A stretch of 64,000 nucleotides of DNA from JADKIH01 sp031427625 (GTDB lineage Bacteria; Bacteroidota; Bacteroidia; AKYH767-A; 2013-40CM-41-45), in the NCBI GenBank assembly GCA_031427625.1, contig JANPNV010000097.1:1-64000 (forward strand), read 5' to 3'. The notes beneath the pieces were generated by a model. The model made no database searches, had not been told where the DNA came from, and saw only the letters and a program-made list of their open reading frames with translations. Each line of letters opens with the position of its first letter. Position 1 is the stretch's first letter. The position numbers and the translations under genes are program-made. This document shows positions 36,403-45,978 of this stretch, piece by piece.

Positions 36403-38691
36403 ATGAAAAAGCTCCTTGCACTTGTTATTTGTCTAATTTTCTCGGAGTATTTGCATGCTCAACATACAGTCAGTGGACTGGTCACCGAAAAGCGGGATAA
36501 AAGTGTGCTTTTGACAGGTGTACGCATTTATATTCCAGAATTTAACCGATCTGATTTAAGCAGAGAAGGGGGAACATACATCCTTCGTAACATAGGCATT
36601 GGAACGGTTCATATTGAATTTTCGAAAAAAGGGTACAAAAGCTTCACTACCATTATTAATACAACTGACAGCGCAACGGTCATCCATGCAGAGCTTGAAT
36701 TTTCCGGAAAAGAAGAAGATCATCTTACTGCAAGCAGTGGGTATTCAAGGTTTTCCACAAATGAGGTTTTTAATGTTCAGGTAAAAGAATCTGAAAAATT
36801 AGCTAACACAGGAAAATCGTCTTTACCGGGAGGTCTAACCTACATTCCGGGAATTGATAATTTCTCCGTTGGTAATATTTCTTCACCTGTTATAAACGGA
36901 ATGTCATCTGACAGGGTTTTAGGAATCCAGTCAGGTTCTCGAATAGAAAGTTTTTCATCGTCTGAGCTACATGATTTTGAGCTTATCGAAAACGGAACAG
37001 AATATGTTGAAATAATTAAAGGCCCGGCGGCGACGGTTTTGTATGGTGATAATGCCAATGGAGGAGCCATCATTTATCGCGATGAGGCAATGCCAGTTGC
37101 CGGAACTACAAGTGGTGATTTGCGACTAAGAATGTTTTCAAATACGTTGGGATTGCATGTTTTAGCGGGAGTAAAAAGTGCTTCCGAAAACGGATTTTTT
37201 TATTCGCTCAGACTGGGAAATCAATCACATGTCAGCTACATACAAGGTTCGGGTACACAACTTAAAAAGAATACAGAGCAAAGAGATTATGCATACAATA
37301 CGGGTTTCCGAAAAAGTGATGCAAAAGCAACAATAGGTGTAAATAGAAAGTGGGGACTCAGCAAGCTGACAATAATATCAAGTGAAAATGATCATGAAAT
37401 TGTTCGCTCACTGAATGATTCCGCTATAGCCGTCACCAATCAGGACAATGAACGTGATCGAGCAGTTGCAAGTCCGGCCCTTCGGCAATCACTATTTCTG
37501 GTTTCCTCTGAAAATATTGTGCTTATAAAAAAATCGCAGATTAAAATTAATTTATCGTTTCAGAAAAATACTTTGAAATCAGATTATCAATCATATCTGT
37601 TCCCGACAGCTGATTTAATAATTCCGACTTCATATCATGACGGATTTAATTCTGACTTTAGTTACATAAGTAATCCTGCGAAAAAGGTTGGAATTATTGC
37701 AGGCACACAAATGTTTGCAAGAAAAAGTAAGACTGATAATTTGTTTTCAACTGACGTGAAAGGTTTTGGTAGTTATGTTTTATTGCGATATGATATCTCC
37801 AAATTTAATTTCCTTTTGGGTTCTCGAGTTGAGCCAAGAAAAATAGAAACCAGTGTGCCCAAAATAAATTATAATCAAAATGTAGTTTTAGTTGGTTTTT
37901 CGGGTGGACTTGCCTGGCATCCGGTGACTGGATTAACTTTAAAGGCAAATACTTCTGGTGGTTATTCAACGCCGGGCGACAAGAAAGAAAGTTATGATTA
38001 TACCATTCGTGGTATTACTGAAGGAAACAGAAATCTGACCGAGGAAAAAAATATTGAAGCCCTAGCAGGTATTAGTTGGGATACAAAGGACGTGACAATT
38101 AATTTGGAAGGATTTAATAATGCGATATCAGATTATACATATGAAGAGTTTTCAGATTATATAAATTTGTATTCTCAAAATAAAATTTTGTTTCGTTATG
38201 CTCAATCTGATGCTAATATCAATGGCGGAACAATTTCTTTTAATATTCATCCGGAAAATATTAAATGGCTTGTACTTGAGTCATCGTATTCGATGATTAG
38301 TGGTGTGTTTAAGAAGTCGAAGGAAAAACTTCCATACATGCCTGCTGATAAAATTGTTTCAGCAATAAAATTTCAATCTGAGAAAATGAATTATGTCTAC
38401 AATTCATATATCAGCGTAGTATTCAGGAATTATATGAAGCAAGACAGAGTATCCATATATGAGCATCCAACAGAGGCATATTCTCTGATAGATCTTAGGA
38501 TGGGTGGAAGCTTTCATTGGGCTGAACAGACGTTTGATATTTCACTTGTAGTAAACAACATGCTGAATACAGGATATTACAGTCATTTGTCTCCATTAAA
38601 ATATTTAAGGCCGGTGGCCATTAGAGAAACCGGGAGAAACATTTCATTACAGCTTCACGTACCATTCGGCCTAAGCAGGAAAACGAGCTGA
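36403..38691 (+). CDS. TonB-dependent outer-membrane receptor
   Basis: The 762-residue product has a signal peptide (MKKLLALVICLIFSEYLHAQ), a carboxypeptidase-regulatory-like domain (about 21-105, HTVSGLVTEKRDKSVLLTGVRIY), a plug (about 120-225, PVINGMSSDRVLGIQSGSRIE and VEIIKGPAATVLYGDNANGGA) and a beta-barrel ending LQLHVPFG. The barrel end (YSHLSPLKYLRPVAIRETGRNISL) resembles that of the receptor at 4946 (YQSHLSRLKYAPVNYATGR), so the two are distant relatives. It seems to be monocistronic: 271 bases upstream are free of genes and the next gene is unrelated. The substrate is unknown. The frame opening at 36300 in another phase is a shadow. Confidence 0.92.
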   Translation: MKKLLALVICLIFSEYLHAQHTVSGLVTEKRDKSVLLTGVRIYIPEFNRSDLSREGGTYILRNIGIGTVHIEFSKKGYKSFTTIINTTDSATVIHAELEFSGKEEDHLTASSGYSRFSTNEVFNVQVKESEKLANTGKSSLPGGLTYIPGIDNFSVGNISSPVINGMSSDRVLGIQSGSRIESFSSSELHDFELIENGTEYVEIIKGPAATVLYGDNANGGAIIYRDEAMPVAGTTSGDLRLRMFSNTLGLHVLAGVKSASENGFFYSLRLGNQSHVSYIQGSGTQLKKNTEQRDYAYNTGFRKSDAKATIGVNRKWGLSKLTIISSENDHEIVRSLNDSAIAVTNQDNERDRAVASPALRQSLFLVSSENIVLIKKSQIKINLSFQKNTLKSDYQSYLFPTADLIIPTSYHDGFNSDFSYISNPAKKVGIIAGTQMFARKSKTDNLFSTDVKGFGSYVLLRYDISKFNFLLGSRVEPRKIETSVPKINYNQNVVLVGFSGGLAWHPVTGLTLKANTSGGYSTPGDKKESYDYTIRGITEGNRNLTEEKNIEALAGISWDTKDVTINLEGFNNAISDYTYEEFSDYINLYSQNKILFRYAQSDANINGGTISFNIHPENIKWLVLESSYSMISGVFKKSKEKLPYMPADKIVSAIKFQSEKMNYVYNSYISVVFRNYMKQDRVSIYEHPTEAYSLIDLRMGGSFHWAEQTFDISLVVNNMLNTGYYSHLSPLKYLRPVAIRETGRNISLQLHVPFGLSRKTS

Positions 38692-38776
38692 CAAGCCCGA
38701 TTTTTTATTCTTCTGTTCGAATTTTTATGAATTACTTAACCATCAGGAAGCTATCTTTACAGTCAAATAATTAATT

Positions 38777-40387
38777 ATGAAAAATAGTGTATTTATTGGT
38801 CTGGCAGCGGCCATGTTCATTCTGATATTAAAACCCTCAATCGGATTTTCGCAGGTTGAAATGCCACAGAACAAACTTGATTATGCATTGCAGATTATTA
38901 AGTATGCATATGTTGATACAGTCAATGATAAAAAATTAACAAATGCCGGTATTCGTGCAATGATAAAGGAACTTGATCCCCATTCCATGTATATTTCGGA
39001 AGAAGACATGCGTGAAACAAACGAACCACTTGTTGGCAAGTTTGATGGTATTGGTGTGCAGTTTAATATTCATGAGGACACAATACTTATCACACAAACC
39101 ATTCCCGGCGGTCCGTCCGAGAAACTGGGAATAAGAGCTGGTGACAGGATTGTGAATATTGATGGCGTTGCTGCTGCAGGCGTCAAGATCACCAATAATG
39201 ATGTACTCAAAAAACTTCGTGGTCCAAAAGGTACTAAGGTTGTTGTTTCGATTCTTCGTCGCTCGACAGCCGGATTGATCGATTATGAAATAACAAGAGA
39301 CCAGATTCCATTATTCAGTATTGATGCAACTTATATGGTAAGACCACAGATTGGTTATATCAAAATATCTCGTTTCGCTGATTCTACATTCGAAGAATTT
39401 ATCAGCGCGCTAAAGAAATTGAAAGAGCAGGGGATGACCAGCCTTATTCTTGACTTGCAAGGTAACGGAGGCGGATATCTTAACCGTGCTGTTGAATTGT
39501 CAGATGAATTTTTAAGTGACGGTAAGAAAATCGTTTATACAAGAGGTCGCACCAGTGCCCCTGAAGATTATATTGCATCTACTCGCGGCGGTTGGGAAAA
39601 AGGAAAAGTGGCTGTACTCATCGATGAGTCTTCTGCATCAGCAAGTGAAATTGTATCCGGCGCCATTCAGGATTGGGATAGAGGCCTCATCATTGGTCGT
39701 CGTTCTTTTGGAAAAGGATTGGTACAAAAGCCATTCATGTTACCCGATGGATCCTCACTTCGTTTAACAGTTGCACATTACTATACTCCATCAGGAAGAT
39801 GCATTCAGAAACCCTATGAATTAGGTGTTGAGGAAGATTATGATCTGGATATTTCTAATCGCTACAAACATGGAGAATTGTTTTATAAAGACAGTATTCA
39901 CTTTGATGACACAACATCTTATTATACAAAAGCAAAACGGATAGTACGTGGAGGTGGAGGAATCATGCCTGATCTTTTTGTGCCATTAGATACGACTCAA
40001 ACAAGCCAGCTTTATACTGACCTCCTGCGAAAAAATGTTTTGAATGATTTCACAATTACCTATACTGATTCCCGTCGTTCAGAATTGTTGAAAAACTTTC
40101 CTGACATAAATGCATTTCGTTCAGGATTTAATGTTGATGAAAAATTAATGAATGAATTTCTCAGCTCTGCTGATAAAGCAGGCGTAAAGAAAGACAGTGC
40201 AGGCATAGGAATGAAAGCATCTGGAGAGCTAATCAGATTACAACTTAAAGCATTAATTGCACGGAATCTTTGGGATACCGCCGCATATTTTCAAGTTATC
40301 AATGAAATTAATAATGCAATGAATAAAGCGATCCAGGCAATAAGCGACAATACATTTGAAAAATTAAAAATTGCTTCAGCACAATAA
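38777..40387 (+). CDS. S41 family C-terminal processing protease (CtpA-like)
   Basis: The 536-residue product has a signal peptide, an N-terminal helical segment, a PDZ domain (about residues 90-175, GIGVQFNIHEDTILITQTIPGGPSEKLGIRAGDRI) and the S41 serine protease core with LILDLQGNGGGYLNRAVELSDEF. The catalytic serine motif is VLIDESSASASEIVSGAIQD, with the lysine in FGKGLVQKP. These proteases trim C-termini of periplasmic or outer-membrane proteins. A long C-terminal extension of about 150 residues follows the core. A TATCTTTA box, one base from TAnnTTTG, lies at 38752. A T9SS-exported nuclease-fold gene starts two bases after the stop. Confidence 0.94.
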   Translation: MKNSVFIGLAAAMFILILKPSIGFSQVEMPQNKLDYALQIIKYAYVDTVNDKKLTNAGIRAMIKELDPHSMYISEEDMRETNEPLVGKFDGIGVQFNIHEDTILITQTIPGGPSEKLGIRAGDRIVNIDGVAAAGVKITNNDVLKKLRGPKGTKVVVSILRRSTAGLIDYEITRDQIPLFSIDATYMVRPQIGYIKISRFADSTFEEFISALKKLKEQGMTSLILDLQGNGGGYLNRAVELSDEFLSDGKKIVYTRGRTSAPEDYIASTRGGWEKGKVAVLIDESSASASEIVSGAIQDWDRGLIIGRRSFGKGLVQKPFMLPDGSSLRLTVAHYYTPSGRCIQKPYELGVEEDYDLDISNRYKHGELFYKDSIHFDDTTSYYTKAKRIVRGGGGIMPDLFVPLDTTQTSQLYTDLLRKNVLNDFTITYTDSRRSELLKNFPDINAFRSGFNVDEKLMNEFLSSADKAGVKKDSAGIGMKASGELIRLQLKALIARNLWDTAAYFQVINEINNAMNKAIQAISDNTFEKLKIASAQ

Positions 40388-40389
40388 AT

Positions 40390-41628
40390 ATGAAATCATT
40401 CCTCTCTTTGCTTGGTGTATTAGTGGCGCTTGAATGTTCTTCTCAGGCGAATTATCAGGTAAAGTTGATGTCATGGAATTTGCTGAACTGGCCCAGTGTT
40501 ACCAATTTTGCTTCAGACACATCTGCACGTTGCCCGGCTTATAGAGCAGTGATGGATTATGTAATGCCAGACATCCTGATAACATCGGAGAATACAGGAA
40601 CCAACAGTACGCCTATATTTTTAAGCCAGGTGATGAATACAGGATCCTATCATTATGCAGCCGGCACATTTATAAATGGATATGATACGGATAACTCAAT
40701 ATTCTTTCGCGACTCCCTATTCCAATTCATCAGCAATCAGCCGATACATACTAGTCTTCGCGACATAAGTCATTTTACCGTTGTATATAAAGCAACCTCT
40801 GATACATTACATATTTTTTCTGCGCATCTCAAGGCAAGTCAGGGTTATGAAGCCAATCGGGCTGCAGAGGTGGCTAATCTGAGACAGGTTACAAATGCTT
40901 TTCCGCCGGGAACAAATTTTTTATTAGGTGGAGATTTCAATTTCTACAATGACTCCGAACCCGGATATATTGGTCTTTTGCAGAATAATATCAGCGACGA
41001 TGGAAATTTTTTAGATGTATTAAATCTGACAGGAACTTGGAACAACTCGTCCTATGCTCCTTATCATACGCAATCCACTCATTATAGTAGTGGTGGTGGC
41101 TTTGCCAGTGGAGGGATGAATGACAGGTTTGATATGATTCTCTTTTCAAATGGAATAGAACAGCCTGGGGGTGCTTATTACGTTCCCGGGACGTATATGA
41201 ATATCGGAAACGATGGCAACCATTATAATAAACAAATTAATTATGGAACCAATACAGCCGCGCCGCCCGTTGTGATTAATGGATTATTCAATGCCTCTGA
41301 TCATCTGCCGGTAACAATTGACCTGCGGTTCGGGCCAACATCAGGAATTGCGGAGCAGAATGAAATGAATGCGGAAATAGAAATATTTCCACAACCCGTT
41401 AATGAATCCACTGTGACTAGAATTACGTTAAATCATCGGTCGGAAATAAGTTATAGCATTGTTGATGTTTTAGGCCAGACTATTTTTGAAAGTCAGGCGA
41501 CAACTTTAGAGGCAGGTATGCATTATTTACCGGTCGATTGGAATGTTCTTACTAATCCGGGGATATTTTTCCTTTCAATTAAAGTGGATAAGTACTTGAT
41601 TGGCAAGAGGGTAATATCTCTCAGATAA
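40390..41628 (+). CDS. T9SS-exported endonuclease/exonuclease/phosphatase-fold protein
   Basis: The 412-residue product has a signal peptide, then an endonuclease/exonuclease/phosphatase (DNase I-like) domain. Visible motifs are KLMSWNLLNWP at the start, the HLKAS strand near 145, LGGDFNFYNDSE (the metal-binding GDFN) and the terminal ASDHLPVTIDL with the catalytic Asp-His. The C-terminal ~75 residues (IEIFPQPVNESTVTRITL ... ISLR) form a T9SS type A sorting domain. It is probably an extracellular nuclease or phosphoesterase, with substrate undefined. The start lies only two bases after the ctpA-like stop, so the two are likely cotranscribed. Confidence 0.9.
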   Translation: MKSFLSLLGVLVALECSSQANYQVKLMSWNLLNWPSVTNFASDTSARCPAYRAVMDYVMPDILITSENTGTNSTPIFLSQVMNTGSYHYAAGTFINGYDTDNSIFFRDSLFQFISNQPIHTSLRDISHFTVVYKATSDTLHIFSAHLKASQGYEANRAAEVANLRQVTNAFPPGTNFLLGGDFNFYNDSEPGYIGLLQNNISDDGNFLDVLNLTGTWNNSSYAPYHTQSTHYSSGGGFASGGMNDRFDMILFSNGIEQPGGAYYVPGTYMNIGNDGNHYNKQINYGTNTAAPPVVINGLFNASDHLPVTIDLRFGPTSGIAEQNEMNAEIEIFPQPVNESTVTRITLNHRSEISYSIVDVLGQTIFESQATTLEAGMHYLPVDWNVLTNPGIFFLSIKVDKYLIGKRVISLR

Positions 41629-41724
41629 TTATCCCGAAAACTGTTTTATTTTCTGATAATGCTGTTGGTTTCTGGAACATTTTTCAAATAGGGCAGTATG
41701 AGTTAACACCAATAGTCCTTTCGA

Positions 41725-42294
41725 ATGAAGAAAAAAGTGAATCCGCTACCCAAGCCACGTGTCGGGTCTCTTATTATTTCTGAACCTTTTAATCCTGAAC
41801 CGACATTTAAGCGTTCCGTGATTGTAATCAGTCAGCATAATGCAAAAGGCACTATTGGATTTATCGTAAACAAGCCCACTCAATTAAAGGTTCATGAGGC
41901 GCTAGACGATTTCCCTGAAATAGATGCAGTCGTCTACTGGGGCGGATCTTTACGACTCGATTCCATTTATTATGTTCATAGCATACCAGACCTTAAAGGC
42001 TCTCATAAAATTACAGAAGGTGTTTATTGGGGAGGCGACTATCAGCAATTAAAGTTGATGATTGAAGCCGGAGAAATAACCGGTGATCAGATAAAATTTC
42101 TTGCCGGGTATTCCGGTTGGCATCCAAAACAATTAGAGCAGGAAATAATATCCGATAACTGGTGGATAACAGGAGCCGATCAATATTCCATTCTTATTGA
42201 AGAACCGACATTGATGTGGGGAAAAGTTCTGACACGGATGGGTCATGTTTATGGAATACTGAACGACTTTCCTGAAGACCCAAGCCTCAATTAA
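41725..42294 (+). CDS. YqgE/AlgH family protein
   Basis: The 189-residue product matches the YqgE/AlgH family along its length: GSLIISEPFNPEPTFKRSVIVISQHNAKGTIGFIVNKPT at the start and YWGGSLRLDSIYYVHS, YWGGDYQQLKLMIE and FLAGYSGWHPKQLEQEI further on. The biochemical function of the family is unknown. The name AlgH comes from an alginate phenotype in Pseudomonas. It ends 12 bases before the convergent lipoprotein gene. The ATG at 41725 gives the expected length. Confidence 0.94.
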   Translation: MKKKVNPLPKPRVGSLIISEPFNPEPTFKRSVIVISQHNAKGTIGFIVNKPTQLKVHEALDDFPEIDAVVYWGGSLRLDSIYYVHSIPDLKGSHKITEGVYWGGDYQQLKLMIEAGEITGDQIKFLAGYSGWHPKQLEQEIISDNWWITGADQYSILIEEPTLMWGKVLTRMGHVYGILNDFPEDPSLN

Positions 42295-42306
42295 TTTTAC
42301 CGGCAA

Positions 42307-43140
42307 TCAGAATCGCAGAAGTATAGAATGCGATATTCCGTTTTTCGTAACAGTTGCCAGGTCGTCGCAGGTGCCATTTCCAAAATCGATAATTCTTAAA
42401 GGACGACTAGACGGAGTTATTTCAATGGTTCCAGAAGTTATGTAATTGCAGGAATGATCTCTCCGCACATTTGTTAGAATTGAAGAAGTCGTTTCTCCTG
42501 AGCTATTTGTTCCTGTCATTGTTCCATTGATCAGATATACATCGTTCGTCCAAGTGCTATCTCCATAACCGGCAACCATTTCACGTGTTCGTTGACTGTT
42601 CCATGATCTCCAACTGCCATCTGTACGAGTAATTTTCATGTTCTGAGCATTTATTGACCAGGTCATATTTCCTGATCCGTTCAAGCCATTATTCACCACA
42701 CTTCTTGTCCCTTCGATGTGACGGCTGTTAACATAAAAACTATCAAATGTCATTACCCAACTTGAGCCTGCGGTAAAGTAACCCGTTCCAGTATAGTTAA
42801 CGATCATTCTTCCTGCTCGGGTTTTTCCATCATTTCCTATGCAGCCAGTCCCGAAATCAAATGTGAGAACATGATTTACAGAATCATTGGTAACAGTTGC
42901 ACATGAGTGGAAATTAAATTGATCAAAAGACGGATTTGAATTATTGTCGTGACTGAATGAACCCATCCTGGCCTGACTGACCATGTTATCTACTTCAGTA
43001 GATACATTTTCTGATTGGCCGATATCTATTGCTGTCGTAGTAAAATCTTCTTCCGCTGTTTGCTTATCTTTTTTGCATCCGCTGAAAACAGATAAGACAA
43101 CAACTACTAGGATGGAATAAGCTAAATGGTTGGTACGCAT
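42307..43140 (-). CDS. Lipoprotein of unknown function
   Basis: The 277-residue product has a type II signal peptide (YSILVVVVLSVFSGC, lipobox FSGC) followed by the KKDK stretch common in Bacteroidota lipoproteins. The rest is predicted beta-rich, with repeated patterns such as NHVLTFDFGTGCIGNDGKTRAGRMIVNYTG and NRTREMVAGYG-like strands, and DHSCNYITSGTIEITPSS near the end with a C-terminal DFGNGTCDDLATV. The two D(F)G.GC/TC motifs look like internal repeats. No family is recognised. It is followed upstream by a GNAT gene on the same strand, with an 82-base gap. Confidence 0.75.
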   Translation of the reverse strand: MRTNHLAYSILVVVVLSVFSGCKKDKQTAEEDFTTTAIDIGQSENVSTEVDNMVSQARMGSFSHDNNSNPSFDQFNFHSCATVTNDSVNHVLTFDFGTGCIGNDGKTRAGRMIVNYTGTGYFTAGSSWVMTFDSFYVNSRHIEGTRSVVNNGLNGSGNMTWSINAQNMKITRTDGSWRSWNSQRTREMVAGYGDSTWTNDVYLINGTMTGTNSSGETTSSILTNVRRDHSCNYITSGTIEITPSSRPLRIIDFGNGTCDDLATVTKNGISHSILLRF

Positions 43141-43222
43141 AATTTCTGTTTTTAATGATTTGGCCTTCTGACAGTGCTGTCCGGGGTTGGTTTAAGTCTT
43201 CTGAAAATAAATCCGAAATTAA

Positions 43223-43648
43223 TTAAACTTTAATTGCAAAATGATGTGATGTAATGTTAAATTTTTTTTTCAGATACAGCCTATGCGCATCATATCTGGT
43301 CTCATTGCATCCTGAATCAAGGTGAACCTGACCACATGCGTTTTCTTTGGCAACCTCAAGGATTTTTTCGATCATGGCCGATCCATAACCCTTTCCCCTG
43401 AATTCAGGAATGGTACTAAGATCATCAATATATATTGCTTTACCCCATGCCAGAAGTTCTGTAAACCGGTAACCAGAAGCACAAACGGCTTTCCCGTTTT
43501 CTTCAATATAGATCAGGTTGTATCCATTTTTCATCATAGAAAGAATGATTTTAGCAAACGTCTCTTTCCTCAGAGCCGGTCTTAATGCATGCATTACATC
43601 AAAACATTTTTCAATAGATTCTTTGGTTGTTGCAGTCTGTATATTCAT
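43223..43648 (-). CDS. GNAT family N-acetyltransferase
   Basis: The 141-residue product has the acetyl-CoA-binding signature of GNAT enzymes, DLSTIPEFRGKGYGSAMIEKILEVAKE (R-G-x-G-x-G here RGKGYGS), preceded by the beta strands VCASGYRFTELLAWGKAIYIDDL and followed by VHLDSGCNETRYDAHRLYLKKKF. Such proteins acetylate small molecules or protein termini. The substrate is unknown. Length is normal for a single-domain GNAT. It may share transcription with the lipoprotein downstream. Confidence 0.9.
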   Translation of the reverse strand: MNIQTATTKESIEKCFDVMHALRPALRKETFAKIILSMMKNGYNLIYIEENGKAVCASGYRFTELLAWGKAIYIDDLSTIPEFRGKGYGSAMIEKILEVAKENACGQVHLDSGCNETRYDAHRLYLKKKFNITSHHFAIKV

Positions 43649-44272
43649 TTCAGATATTTAAAATCATTTTTTTGATTTATATTAATGGCAGTCAAAGATG
43701 GCATTTAATTGTTTTCACGCAGGCTTTTTTGAAATGTGAATAATTCAGAAAAGCGAAAGTTTTAAATAAAAAAACAGGTTGGAAGGAGACTTAGTTATAT
43801 CAAAAAGGAAAAGCCGACGGAAACCCGCCGACTTAACCAACATTGGAAGACTAAAGATAGGCCCCTATTCAGAATACTTGTCATTGATTTACCATGAAAC
43901 CTTACTATCATGAATTTTTTTATAATTATTTGTAAGTGAAAATGAATGAAAACTAATTTTATGGATTTATATTTTCTATTCATATATTTAATTGGTTTAA
44001 ATAAATAAAATTCGAATCAAATGATGTGGCAAAGAATGATTTAAGAGTCCTTATAAAAACAGGTTTTGTCATGCACAAATCATAGTAAAAAATGTTAATT
44101 TTTATTGCCATTTATTCAGTATCATTTTTTTTCCTGTTTAGTATTGTAAAAACTATATTCAGAGAATATTACTGTTCCATATGAAATAAAATACTTAACT
44201 ATACATCTCAATCTATATCGACGAAAAAAATAATACTTCCATTTATAATTTTCATTTCAATATTCATTTTCA
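43649..44272. other. Gene-free AT-rich spacer
   Basis: Roughly 620 bases with no supportable gene. The only structure I see is the minus-strand hairpin at 43800-43831 with a promoter-like TATCTTTA (plus 43852-43859) in front of it. The rest is low-complexity AT-rich sequence, leading directly into the decayed VCBS gene. Confidence 0.6.
43800..43831 (-). terminator. Orphan hairpin terminator on the minus strand
   Basis: On the minus strand AAGTCGGCGG, loop GTTT, CCGTCGGCTT pairs fully with two G-U pairs and is followed by TTCCTTTTTG. On the plus strand the same positions give mismatches, so the minus orientation is the intended one. No minus-strand gene lies upstream within 400 bases, which makes its purpose unclear. 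Confidence 0.5.
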
Positions 44273-45595
44273 CAGGTATTTACCGATCAGCATAATAATC
44301 TTCCCGGACTACAAAGTGGATGAGCTGCATGTTCCGATTACGATAATGATGGTGATTTAGATCTCGTTATCGAAGGCTTCAGTAGTATATTCGCCGAGCG
44401 AGGATTCATTTACAGAATTGATAATGGCATTCTTGTTCCTGTCGATTTATCCATTATCAAAATTTCAAACGGCTCGGTAAACTGGGGCGACTATGATCAT
44501 GACGGAGATCCTGATTTGCTTATCAACGGCCAGATCAACGGTTCGGGAGCGAATCAACTATACAGAAACGACGACAATTCGGTTTTTACTCCGGTTAATG
44601 CTCAGCTTGCAAAAATGATCGGCGTACAAAGATGGATCGATTTTGATCAGGATGGTTTTCCCGATATAATTTCATCAGGCATAATGGATTCAGTCTGGAA
44701 GGATACAATGATTCTCTATAAAAATAACGGCAATGGCTCATTCACGGCCATGAGTTCCACGTTTCCAAACGTTCAGGCGAGCGATATATCCGTATTCGAT
44801 TATGACAATGATAGCCTTCCCGATTTTTTTATTACTGGCGTGATTGACCAGACATTCAATGCCTTCTCAGCGTTTTTTCATAACGACGGAAACGGGAACT
44901 TTACGATGGATAGCACTTCTTTTTTTCATCTGTTTACAGGTACTAGCAAATGGGGCGATGTTGACAACGACGGTGATGCAGATATTTTATACGACGGAAT
45001 TGAATTTGACAATAAAGCACATAGTCTGATCTATCTCAACGATGGCTTTAACAATTTTTCCCAAATGGCTACAAACCTTCCAGGGACTGGTGAACCCGGT
45101 TCTGTCGACTGGGCCGATATAGATCATGATGGTGATCTCGATGTATTGTTAGGCGGATGCTTCCTGATGAGAAATGATGGCAATGGAAATTTTACAGATA
45201 TCTCTCCCTGGTTCCCAGGCTTCTTGTGCCTTCCTGCATTGTTCACTGATTACGACCTCGATGGAGACGATGATATTTTTCTAATAAATTATTTCGGCAA
45301 TAGTGAAACGACTATTTTCAGGAATAAACTGATTACTTCAGTAAATAACATCAATGAATCGAAAGGATTTTCATTATTCCCAAATCCATTTTCAGATTAT
45401 GTGAAGCGGATGATAGATGCAAAAGGAGAAATGAAGGAATTCGACCTGTTTACACTTGATGGAAGATTGCTAAATAAATATTTTTCACAGTCTTCATTCA
45501 CCATTAACACCGATGAACTCGCAGCGGGTAATTATTTTTTAAAGATGGAAGACAGCGTTGTGCGCTTGGTCAAATTACAAAATCAGAAAGAGTAG
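44273..45595 (+). pseudogene. Decayed VCBS/FG-GAP-repeat protein with T9SS sorting domain
   Basis: The frame encodes several Asp-rich VCBS/FG-GAP-type repeats (for example WGDYDHDGDPDLLING, WGDVDNDGDADILYDG, WADIDHDGDLDVLLGG), predicted to form a calcium-binding beta-propeller, and ends in a T9SS type A sorting domain (FSLFPNPFSDY ... LVKLQNQKE). The coding signal starts abruptly mid-repeat (QVFTDQHNNLPGLQSG) at about 44273 without signal peptide, and is then cut by an in-frame TGA at 44321-44323 before continuing in the same frame as SDYDNDGDLDLVIEG. No ATG or GTG follows in frame until the TTG at 44516, which lies inside a repeat. The N-terminus and export signal are missing, so I call it a pseudogene. 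A 359-residue protein from 44516 is the fallback reading. Confidence 0.72.
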
Positions 45596-45978
45596 GTGTG
45601 TTCGCTGCCGAATTTCGAATAGAGGACTTCGCTGTCTTTGTAAATCCGGAGGATTAAAGGGTAGTTGTCAATATGTAAACTTGTGTCACTTGAAAGTTTT
45701 TCAACTGAAGCTTCCAGTTTTATTCCTGAAAGCGTATCACCCCAATGATAGTTTGACTGATTGGTCCTTATCCCATTAAATATCTGTTCGCCATTCGAAA
45801 ATACTTTAAGGCGAATCTGTAATTTCATTCCTCCCGAATAGAAATAAGCTTGATTAACATCTGAAGAGTCAGGGTCGAAAAGCAAACTCAAATTGGCCGT
45901 ATGTATCACTGGTGGTTCCCATTCCTTTTTGCAAGATGAAAGCAAGAGGAGGGCAATTGCAAAAAGTAGATTTTTCAT
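45583..45978 (-). CDS. Small lipoprotein of unknown function
   Basis: The 131-residue product has a clear lipoprotein signal (MKNLLFAIALLLLSSCKKEW, lipobox LSSC) and a single small beta domain (LSLLFDPDSSDVN ... LQIRLKVFSNGEQIF ... YPLILRIYKDSEVLY). No family is recognised. Its 3' end overlaps the 3' end of the decayed VCBS gene by 13 bases on opposite strands, consistent with sequence loss or rearrangement on the plus-strand side. Confidence 0.72.
   Translation of the reverse strand: MKNLLFAIALLLLSSCKKEWEPPVIHTANLSLLFDPDSSDVNQAYFYSGGMKLQIRLKVFSNGEQIFNGIRTNQSNYHWGDTLSGIKLEASVEKLSSDTSLHIDNYPLILRIYKDSEVLYSKFGSEHTYSF

Noticed and set aside
43795..43983. Minus-strand open frame of 62 codons near 43.8 kb
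   Set aside because: It overlaps the orphan hairpin, has no start context and no recognisable sequence.
44321..44323. Reassigned TGA (stop read as amino acid) in the VCBS gene
   Set aside because: Many confident genes in the window, such as the four-helix-bundle gene, end in TGA, and repeat alignment suggests Ser rather than Trp or Gly at this place.
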